From assembly GCF_040675875.1 (NCBI RefSeq), contig NZ_JBEGII010000001.1:2294001-2358000 (forward strand): a stretch of DNA of 64,000 bases. Direction: 5' to 3'. Both the position numbers and the translations under genes were made by a program. This stretch comes from Microbacterium sp. LWO12-1.2. GTDB lineage: Bacteria > Actinomycetota > Actinomycetes > Actinomycetales > Microbacteriaceae. Below are positions 57,949 to 64,000 of the stretch, piece after piece (the first letter of the stretch is position 1; every line of letters starts with the position of its first letter). The notes beneath the pieces were generated by a model. It was not told the origin of the DNA, made no database searches, and saw nothing but the letters and a program-made list of their open reading frames with translations.

Positions 57949-59523
57949 ATGACGATTCCGACAGCGCCCCCGCCTGCCGCCGACGCGACCGATCCGGCCG
58001 CCGACAGCCGCACGACGCACGCCACATCTCCCTCTGCCGAGCGCTTCTTCCTCTGGTGCGCCGGTCTCGGTATCGCGCGCTCCGACGGCTGGCTCGGCGG
58101 CATCGCAGCGGGCATCGCCGCCCGTCTGCGCATCGATCCGCTGATCGTCCGCGGCGTGCTGGTGATCGCCGCCCTCTTCGGGCTGCCGGTGATCTTCCTG
58201 TATGCGCTTGCCTGGGCGCTGCTGCCGGATGCCGACGGGCGGATCCACGCCCGCGATCTGCTCAACCGGGACTTCCAGCCCGTGCAGCTCGGCATCCTCG
58301 GCATGGCGGTCGTCGGTCTCATCCCGACGGCACCACTGAGCGGTCGCCTGTTCGGCCTCGGCTACGAGAGCTGGTCGGCCCTGTCGGTCTTCGGTTGGAT
58401 CGCCGGACTGATCCTGGTCGGTGGCCTGCTCTTCCTGATCGTGCGCGCTGCGAGCCGCACCCCGGATGTCTCCGCGTCGAGTGGGCAGGCTTCGCCCGGC
58501 TCCGCGGCTCCGGGAGCATCCGCGACCCTCGGCGATTCGGGTACTGCCGAGGGCGCGGGTGCGACATCCCCGCTCCCCTTCGTGCCTTCTCCCGCGGCCG
58601 ACGCCGCCGACGCCGCCGGAGGACACGCATTCCCCGCCGCCGGGCGACCGGCCGTACCCGTCCTCCTCGCCGAGAACGCGCAGAACCCGGAAGAGCTCGC
58701 TGCGTGGCGCACGCAGCATGCGGCCTGGCGAGAGCAGGATCAGGCCTGGCGCCGACAGCAGCAGGATGCCGAGCGTGCCGCCCGTGACCAGATGCGTCGG
58801 GAGCGCCAGGCGGCCGCCGCGACCTTCGCGACCGAAGCCTCGGAACGCCGCCGCATCCGCCGCGCATCGAACCCGCGGGCGAGCTTCGCTTTCGTCGCCT
58901 CCGCGATGGGGCTGGCCCTGGCGGTCGGCGCGGCCGTCGGACTCACCGGCGGCCCCACGGCAGGCGCACTGGGCCTGCTGTCCGCGGCACTCGTGCTCGC
59001 GGTAGGCATGATCGTCGCCGGCCTGTTCTGCCGTCGCAGCGGCTTCCTCGCCTTCCTCACCATGCTCACCCTGGCCGGAGGAGTGACGGCGGGGTCCGTC
59101 GCCACCTTCGACGACCTGACGCTCGGCTGGGCCTCGGTGTCGAACGTCGAGTCGACGCACGTGCGCCAGCCGTTCGGCGATCTGAACGTCACGCTCCTGC
59201 CTCATGACGATGCGCCGCGTCCGATCGTGATCGACAAGGGAACCGGTCAGACATGGATCGACGTGCAGCCAGGGGTGGAGCTCGAACTCAGCGCGACCTT
59301 CGGAACAGGAGACGTGTCCTGGGTGCGGGTCGACGCTGAAACCGGGGCGACCCTCGACCACGGCACCTGGCCCCTGGTCAGCCAGAACGACGGGACCTTC
59401 ACCGCCTCCGAACGTGCGGCGGCAGAGAACACCCCCGTGGTCACCCGGCAGCCCGTCACGATCACCCAGACCTCCGGCAACGTCGAGGTCACCATCTACG
59501 AGAGCGCGGAGGAAGAACGATGA
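57949..59523 (+). CDS. PspC-domain membrane protein with adhesin-like C-terminal half
   Basis: 524 aa. PspC domain (GIARSDGWLGGIAAGIAARL, then VIAALFGLPVIFLYALAWAL), a Pro/Ala/Gly-rich linker (~178-230), a Gln/Arg-rich coiled region, a four-helix membrane block and a C-terminal beta-rich segment (LELSATFGTGDVSWVRVDAE, VTITQTSGNVEVTIYESAEE). Divergent from the PspC kinase, suggesting one envelope-stress module. CAGTAT lies 6 nt before the ATG. Overlaps the next gene by ATGA. Confidence 0.82.
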   Translation: MTIPTAPPPAADATDPAADSRTTHATSPSAERFFLWCAGLGIARSDGWLGGIAAGIAARLRIDPLIVRGVLVIAALFGLPVIFLYALAWALLPDADGRIHARDLLNRDFQPVQLGILGMAVVGLIPTAPLSGRLFGLGYESWSALSVFGWIAGLILVGGLLFLIVRAASRTPDVSASSGQASPGSAAPGASATLGDSGTAEGAGATSPLPFVPSPAADAADAAGGHAFPAAGRPAVPVLLAENAQNPEELAAWRTQHAAWREQDQAWRRQQQDAERAARDQMRRERQAAAATFATEASERRRIRRASNPRASFAFVASAMGLALAVGAAVGLTGGPTAGALGLLSAALVLAVGMIVAGLFCRRSGFLAFLTMLTLAGGVTAGSVATFDDLTLGWASVSNVESTHVRQPFGDLNVTLLPHDDAPRPIVIDKGTGQTWIDVQPGVELELSATFGTGDVSWVRVDAETGATLDHGTWPLVSQNDGTFTASERAAAENTPVVTRQPVTITQTSGNVEVTIYESAEEER

Positions 59524-59996
59524 GCACCGAGAACACCCCGGACGCATCCGCGGACGACACGACGGCTGCGATGCCCGAGCCGATCGAGCATGCCTCAGCC
59601 TCCGCGTCCTCCACACGGGGCGACGACCAGGCGGAGTACACACCGCCTCTCCCCTCGCTGGAAGCGGCACCTCCCGTCCCCGTCGCCGCCACGGCGGCGG
59701 TGTCATCCGCTGCTGCCGAACCTGCCGCCGCATCCGCGGCTCCCGCAGAGCCGACAGCTCCCCGCACGCGCGGAGCCGCGATCGTGTGGGGACTGCTGTT
59801 CGCCGCGATCGCCGCGTTCGGGATCTGGACCCTCACCGATGACGACCGTCGCGAGAGCACGGCCGGATGGATCACCACCCTGACTCCGAACACGGTCTAC
59901 TCGCTTGTGCTCCTGACGATCGGTGTGCTGATCCTGGTGAGCGGCGCGATCGGTCTGATCCGCCACGCCCAGCGCCGGGCTGCTCCACAGCGTTGA
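59520..59996 (+). CDS. Two-helix membrane protein with Ala/Pro-rich N-terminus
   Basis: 158 aa. Residues 1-82 are Ala/Pro/Glu-rich and low complexity; two helices (AAIVWGLLFAAIAAFGIWTL, VYSLVLLTIGVLILVSGAIG) end in basic RHAQRRAAPQR. Start overlaps the PspC protein stop, so the two are probably co-translated. Function unknown. Confidence 0.75.
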   Translation: MSTENTPDASADDTTAAMPEPIEHASASASSTRGDDQAEYTPPLPSLEAAPPVPVAATAAVSSAAAEPAAASAAPAEPTAPRTRGAAIVWGLLFAAIAAFGIWTLTDDDRRESTAGWITTLTPNTVYSLVLLTIGVLILVSGAIGLIRHAQRRAAPQR

Positions 59997-60021
59997 CGCG
60001 GATGCGCCGCCCGGCGCCCGA

Positions 60022-60027
60022 TACTCT
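60022..60027 (+). promoter_or_regulatory. TACTCT -10-like box, leaderless start of 60035 gene
   Basis: TACTCT, 7 nt, ATG at 60035. Confidence 0.5.
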
Positions 60028-60034
60028 GGATCGC

Positions 60035-60778
60035 ATGGCGACTCAGGGACGGCGACCGGCGCGGCGCACCGGCGGAGCGACGCCTGCGCGTCGCGGCAAG
60101 GCGGGGGCCGCGCAGAAGCCCTCCTCGAAATCCCGCAAGGCGGCACAGGACAAGGTCGTGTTCGACGCGCCACGGAGCACTCCGGAGGAGCCGCGGATCT
60201 TCCGGCTCGGTGCCGTGCCCGGCGCGACGCCCGGCCGATGGATCGACGCGTGGAAGCAGCGAATGCCCCACGTGCGACTCGAGCTCGTCCCGATCTCGGC
60301 CGCGCAGCAGCGCGAGGCACTCGCAGATCTCGATGCGGCGCTGGTCCGGCTGCCGCTGGTCGACCCGACGCTGCACATCATCCCGCTCTACGACGAGGTT
60401 CCCGTAGTGGTCGCCGGCACGGACTCGCACCTCTTGGCGGTCGACGAGCTCTCCACGACCGATCTCTCCGGCGAGGTCGTGATCATCCCCGGCGACGACG
60501 TACTCGGCCTGCAGGAGCTCCCCGGCACCGTCACCCCGAACTTCCCCACCCTCGCGACCACGGCAGATGCCATCGCGACCGCGGCCTCGGGAGCCGGCAT
60601 CGTGATCGTGCCGATGTCGCTGGCACGTCTGCACCACCGCAAGGACGCCGACCACCGCCCGCTGATCGACGGACCGACGTCGACCGTGGCCCTGGTCTGG
60701 CCGCGCGACCGGACGACCGACGACGTCGAGACCTTCGTGGGCATCGTCCGCGGCCGCACGGCGAACTCCTCGCGCTGA
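60035..60778 (+). CDS. LysR substrate-binding-domain protein without the LysR helix-turn-helix
   Basis: 247 aa. Residues ~55-247 resemble the effector domain of LysR regulators (FRLGAVPGATPGRWIDAWKQ, LELVPISAAQQREALADLDA, AGTDSHLLAVDELSTTDLSG, SGAGIVIVPMSLARLH). The usual LysR winged helix is missing: the first ~50 residues are basic and low complexity (RRPARRTGG, KSRKAAQDK). It may be a co-sensor or use the basic tail to bind DNA. Monocistronic. Confidence 0.72.
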   Translation: MATQGRRPARRTGGATPARRGKAGAAQKPSSKSRKAAQDKVVFDAPRSTPEEPRIFRLGAVPGATPGRWIDAWKQRMPHVRLELVPISAAQQREALADLDAALVRLPLVDPTLHIIPLYDEVPVVVAGTDSHLLAVDELSTTDLSGEVVIIPGDDVLGLQELPGTVTPNFPTLATTADAIATAASGAGIVIVPMSLARLHHRKDADHRPLIDGPTSTVALVWPRDRTTDDVETFVGIVRGRTANSSR

Positions 60779-60847
60779 CCGGGCGTTCGCAACTCGGCCA
60801 TCCAGAACTCGGCCGTTCACCACTCAGGAGATCCGCGCCGGATCGGC

Positions 60848-60911
60848 GTCCGCACGGCAGGAAAGCGCCCCGAGCGCTCGGTTCTTCCTGAGCAATGGAC
60901 GCGGTGCGGAC
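60848..60911. terminator. Nested hairpin between 60778 and 60957 genes
   Basis: Outer GTCCGCAC/GTGCGGAC, middle CAGGAA/TTCCTG and inner palindrome CCGAGCGCTCGG. Also two AACTCGGCC copies upstream at 60791 and 60806 and GATCCG-CGC-CGGATC at 60833. No U-tract. Confidence 0.45.
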
Positions 60912-60944
60912 GTCACCGCGTTCTCGGCAGCGCTCTCCGCTCGT

Positions 60945-60950
60945 TAGAAT
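60945..60950 (+). promoter_or_regulatory. TAGAAT -10-like box, leaderless start of 60957 gene
   Basis: TAGAAT, 6 nt, ATG at 60957. Confidence 0.52.
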
Positions 60951-60956
60951 CGCCGG

Positions 60957-61673
60957 ATGGCTTCGCTTCTCTATGTCTGCGTGCGTCCGGAGCGCGGGGC
61001 GGCGGATGCCGAACATGCGTCCTTCCGTCGTGCGCTCGGTGTCGAGGTGGTGGATCGGCTCGATCTGCTGGAAGAAGCCCTCGACCCTGCACGTCTGGCG
61101 CGCTACCGGGGCGTCGTCGTCGGCGGCTCTCCGTTCAACGTCACCGACTCCGACAAGGACGCCGTGCAGTTGCGGGTCGAGTCCGATCTGCGACGCATCG
61201 CGCATCGGGCGATCGACGGTGACGTCGCCGCGTTCTTCACGTGCTTCAGCATCGGTGTCGTGACGCAGATGCTGGGCGGCGAGGTGACCACCGCGACACC
61301 CGAGGCCGCGAGTGCCACGGTGATCCGCACAACGGCCGACGGCGCTGTCGATCCGGTCTTCGGTCCCAGCTCCCCTGCGCTCACCGTCTTCACCGCCCAC
61401 AAGGAGAGCGCGGTCGCACTGCCCGCCGGCGCCACCCTGCTCGCGACGAACGAGTCCTGCCCCGTGCAGGCGTACCGCGTGGGAACGCACCTGTACACGG
61501 CGCAGTTCCACCCGGAGCCCACCCCGCGCGACTTCGCCGACCGGATGACGTTCTACCGCACGACCGGGTACTTCGACCCCGAGGAGTTCGACCGTGTGCA
61601 GGACCAGGTGCTGTCGGCATCCGTGACCGAAGGTGCCGCGCTGCTGCGCCGGTTCGCCGACACCTTCGCCTGA
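60957..61673 (+). CDS. Class I glutamine amidotransferase-like protein
   Basis: 238 aa. GATase fold: candidate nucleophile Cys in FFTCFSIGVVTQML and the His-x-Glu in AQFHPEPTPRDF. The elbow reads T-C-F-S instead of the usual G-x-C-x-G, so amidase activity is uncertain. No synthetase domain is attached and no acceptor enzyme is adjacent. Resembles stand-alone GMP-synthase-like GATases of actinobacteria. Confidence 0.78.
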   Translation: MASLLYVCVRPERGAADAEHASFRRALGVEVVDRLDLLEEALDPARLARYRGVVVGGSPFNVTDSDKDAVQLRVESDLRRIAHRAIDGDVAAFFTCFSIGVVTQMLGGEVTTATPEAASATVIRTTADGAVDPVFGPSSPALTVFTAHKESAVALPAGATLLATNESCPVQAYRVGTHLYTAQFHPEPTPRDFADRMTFYRTTGYFDPEEFDRVQDQVLSASVTEGAALLRRFADTFA

Positions 61674-61706
61674 GACCGAGCCCCGGCTCCGTCCGCAGTC
61701 CCGGTC

Positions 61707-62171
61707 TCAGACCACGGGACCCCGCAGCAGCTCGACCCGTTCACGCAGGTATGCCTCCAGCGGCATGTACCCGCCTGCGGTGCTCCAACGCACCTTCGGC
61801 ACACCGTCGATCAGCGCGAGCGGACCGGAGGATCCACCGGCGTCCACCGCGTCGACATCGATGATGCTCCAGCCGACGTGCACGACCTCGCCCTGGTCGA
61901 AGCCTCCCCGCAGCGCCTCCTCGCGACGTGCCGCGCGCTCCCGCGCCGACTCAGCGGTGTAACCCCGACGACCGGGGTCCGCTGCGCGCAGCACCTCTGC
62001 GGTCGCAAGGGCGTGCGTCTCGGTGAGCAGCAGCACGCCCAGGTGCCATGCCGCCCCGACGCGCACGATGCGGCGACCGCGCCACCGGGATTCGCGTTCT
62101 TCGCCCAGCCCTTCCTGCGGGGCGCCGGCGAGATCGTGGACTGCCTGCGTCAGCAGAGCGGATGCCGTCAT
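61707..62171 (-). CDS. Hypothetical protein encoded with the CPA2 antiporter
   Basis: 154 aa, no recognised family. Mixed alpha/beta composition; LLLTETHALATAEVLRAAD and VVHVGWSIIDVDAVDAGG are the clearest structured pieces. ATG at 62171 shares one base with the antiporter stop and has an aaggag site; a GTG at 62174 is the alternative. Coupling suggests a role with the antiporter. Confidence 0.68.
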   Translation of the reverse strand: MTASALLTQAVHDLAGAPQEGLGEERESRWRGRRIVRVGAAWHLGVLLLTETHALATAEVLRAADPGRRGYTAESARERAARREEALRGGFDQGEVVHVGWSIIDVDAVDAGGSSGPLALIDGVPKVRWSTAGGYMPLEAYLRERVELLRGPVV

Positions 62172-63385
62172 CACAGTTCTCCTTGCGGAAGTTCATCGGC
62201 GGGACGCGGGCCGGCGATCCGGTCGCGGTCTCCGCGCAGCAGCATCCCGAGCACCGGGAAGAACAGCACCGACAGCATGCCGGCGCCGACGAGGGCGGCC
62301 GCGGTGCCCGTGTCGATCATCTTCTCATCCACGCCGATCGCGGTGACGGCGACGATGATCGGCAGACCGGTCGCGGTGAGCAGCCCGAGAGCGGCGCGGT
62401 CTCGACCGGTCGCGCCGGCCGGAGCCGAGAGCTGTGCGGCAGAGCCGCGAATGACCAGCAGCGCGATCAGGAACAGCGGCACCAGCGCCATCGAGGCCGG
62501 CGAGGTCAGCAGCGCCTGCAGATCGAAGTTCACGCCGGTGTACAGGAAGAAGATCGGCACGAGGAAGCCGAAGGCGATCCCTTCGAGCTTGCTCTCCACC
62601 GCCTCCGCGTCCTTCTTCGGGGCGCGTGCCATGATGATCCGCCACACGGCGCCGGCGACGAAGGCACCGAGCAGCATGTCGAGGTCGAGCATCACGCTGA
62701 GGCCGACGAGCGCCGCGATCAGCAGCAGCACGAACCGCACGCCGAACTGATCCGAGGTGTGCAGCGTGGCGCGCACGATCGCGTGCAGGCGTCCGTGTGA
62801 CACCCGATGGGCAGCCACGACCGCCAGCACCGCGAGCAGCACGAAGGAGAGCAGGACGATGGCGGCGATCATCGTCGTGCGGGTGCTGAGGAAGATCGAG
62901 ATCGCGATCAGCGGCAGGAACTCCCCGACGGCCCCGATGGCCGTGAGCGCCTTGCCGAACGGCGTGTCGAGCTCGCGGGCATCCCGCAGGATCGGCATCA
63001 AAGTGCCGAGTGCAGTGGAACTCAGCGCGATGCCGATCACCACCATGCCCTCGCCCGGGGCGAAGAAGAACCCGACACCGATGCCGAGCGCGACGCTCAT
63101 CACCCAGCCGAGCGACGCGCGCACCACGGGTCGTCCGGCCACGGCCCGGAAGTCGATCTCGGAGCCGGCGATGAAGAACAGCATCGCCAGGCCGAAGTCG
63201 CTGAGCTTCTCGAGCAGGGCGTGCGGCTCGACCCAGCCGAGCACGGCGGGTCCGACGAGGATGCCGAGCACGAGCTCGAACACGATGATCGGGACCCGCA
63301 CGATCGGTCTGACACCGCGTGCCAGCAGGGGTGCGGCGACCGCGAGCAAGGGAATCAGCACCAGTCCTACGTCGCCCGCGTTCAC
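62171..63385 (-). CDS. CPA2-family cation:proton antiporter
   Basis: 404 aa, GTG start, about 12 helices. KefB/NapA-like features: FELVLGILVGPAVLGWVEPH, the helix-unwinding ALSSTALGTLMPILRD and a late LLGAFVAGAVWRIIM. There is no TrkA nucleotide-binding domain, so a simple Na+(K+)/H+ exchanger is likely. Leaderless TACTCT box 6 nt upstream. Divergent from purU. Confidence 0.87.
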   Translation of the reverse strand: MNAGDVGLVLIPLLAVAAPLLARGVRPIVRVPIIVFELVLGILVGPAVLGWVEPHALLEKLSDFGLAMLFFIAGSEIDFRAVAGRPVVRASLGWVMSVALGIGVGFFFAPGEGMVVIGIALSSTALGTLMPILRDARELDTPFGKALTAIGAVGEFLPLIAISIFLSTRTTMIAAIVLLSFVLLAVLAVVAAHRVSHGRLHAIVRATLHTSDQFGVRFVLLLIAALVGLSVMLDLDMLLGAFVAGAVWRIIMARAPKKDAEAVESKLEGIAFGFLVPIFFLYTGVNFDLQALLTSPASMALVPLFLIALLVIRGSAAQLSAPAGATGRDRAALGLLTATGLPIIVAVTAIGVDEKMIDTGTAAALVGAGMLSVLFFPVLGMLLRGDRDRIAGPRPADELPQGEL

Positions 63386-63391
63386 GGACTC

Positions 63392-63397
63392 AGAGTA
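63392..63397 (-). promoter_or_regulatory. TACTCT -10-like box, leaderless start of the antiporter gene
   Basis: Minus-strand TACTCT, 6 nt, GTG at 63385. Confidence 0.5.
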
Positions 63398-63468
63398 TCG
63401 ACTCGGTCGCGATTCGCCCGGTGGCGCGCATCCACGGCAGAATCGAGGGACACCCCCGAGGAGCGTTC

Positions 63469-64000
63469 ATGTCACAGCCCGATACCGCCCGCCTCCTGAT
63501 CGCCTGCGACGACCAGCCCGGCATCGTCGCAGCCGTGGCCGGCGTGCTCTCCGCGCACGGCGCGAACATCATCTCGCTCGACCAGCACTCGACCGACTCC
63601 GAAGGCGGGCGCTTCTTCCAGCGCACCGTCATCCACCTCGAGGGCTTGTCGGCCGCGCGCCCCGCTCTCGAGGCGGACATCGCCCAGGTCGCCGAGCGCT
63701 TCGGCATGGAGTGGTCGCTGCACGACACCGCCCGTCGCAAGCGGGTGGCGATCTTCGTCTCGAAGTACGACCACTGCCTGATGGAGCTGCTGTGGCGCAC
63801 GCAGCGGGGCCAGCTCGACATCGACATCACGATGGTGGTGTCCAACCACCCCGACCTCGCCGAGTCCGTGCGGTCGTTCGGGGTGCCGTTCGTGCACATC
63901 CCCTCGGGCGACAAGCAGTCCATGGAGCAGCGTCAGCTCGAGCTCCTGCGCGGCAACGTCGATCTGGTCGTGCTCGCGCGCTACATGCAGATCCTCACCG
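63469..64000 (+). CDS. purU: Formyltetrahydrofolate deformylase (3' end outside window)
   Basis: 177 codons visible. N-terminal ACT domain (LLIACDDQPGIVAAVAGVLS, HGANIISLDQHS) and the start of the formyltransferase-like catalytic domain (KRVAIFVSKYDHCLMELL, VSNHPDLAESVRSFGVPF, GDKQSMEQRQLELL and an unfinished VVLARYMQIL). Hydrolyses 10-formyl-THF to formate for purine synthesis and one-carbon balance. Shine-Dalgarno gaggag before the ATG at 63469. Confidence 0.93.
   Translation, partial: MSQPDTARLLIACDDQPGIVAAVAGVLSAHGANIISLDQHSTDSEGGRFFQRTVIHLEGLSAARPALEADIAQVAERFGMEWSLHDTARRKRVAIFVSKYDHCLMELLWRTQRGQLDIDITMVVSNHPDLAESVRSFGVPFVHIPSGDKQSMEQRQLELLRGNVDLVVLARYMQILT

Noticed and set aside
1..64000. 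rRNA genes, prophage or insertion sequences
   Set aside because: No rRNA-like sequence, phage structural gene or DDE/HUH transposase was found.

Overview
This is a high-GC (roughly 70%), densely packed actinobacterial chromosome segment. Several features point to Microbacteriaceae, most likely Microbacterium: many GTG starts, ATGA and GTGA gene overlaps, a menaquinone MenA gene, an exporter-fold siderophore ABC system with a siderophore-interacting protein, an actinobacterial Lhr helicase, a PspC-fused sensor kinase, and DUF4229/DUF6421/DUF6325/SHOCT/GAP proteins. The species is inferred from gene content only.

Layout. 1-3.3 kb: a truncated PQQ-type sugar dehydrogenase lipoprotein and a membrane-bound lysyl-phosphatidylglycerol-synthase-like protein. 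3.3-6.6 kb: an ArfB-like rescue hydrolase, then an MFS pump divergent from a TetR-AraC regulator pair. 6.7-15.1 kb: an iron-siderophore operon behind a DtxR/IdeR-type box, with a binding protein, two FecCD permeases, an ATPase, two exporter-fold ABC half-transporters and an FAD siderophore-interacting protein. 15-21.5 kb: small stress and redox genes (RibD-like, Hsp20 with a MerR regulator, DUF1275, a kinase-like protein, an MDR/SDR pair with a divergent TetR) and a CCA-ended tRNA-like sequence.

21.5-28.8 kb: a minus-strand nonulosonic-acid (sialic/Kdn-type) polymer operon of GT2, polysialyltransferase-like, NeuA-HAD fusion, NeuB and DUF6716 genes. Its distal end carries a low-GC RelA/SpoT-domain gene. 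An 85-bp near-perfect direct repeat of the DUF6716 gene's 3' end flanks that gene, which makes it the clearest transferred cassette here and a candidate phage-defence or toxin gene. 29-38.9 kb: menaquinone and general metabolism (DUF4229, MenA, Lrp, DUF6421/SDR, MFS, threonine aldolase, Nudix-like, esterase). 39-49 kb: an ABC-F ATPase with a long leader, a SulP transporter, a large LuxR-family ATPase, a HerA-like ATPase and a DUF1254-DUF6325-SHOCT-GAP run. 49-64 kb: Lhr helicase, EI24 protein, Nei glycosylase, a hexapeptide protein, a PspC two-component locus, a LysR-effector-like protein, a glutamine amidotransferase-like protein, a CPA2 antiporter and the start of purU.

Three window-wide patterns cut across the genes. 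At least thirteen genes have a TAnnnT box 6-7 nt before the start codon, which implies leaderless mRNAs. Four intergenic spacers carry locus-specific motifs in a two-direct plus two-inverted layout, mostly with an exact 19-nt period. A short repeat of the GGGTCCCTGAGCCTGTCGAA type sits in frame inside several coding sequences.
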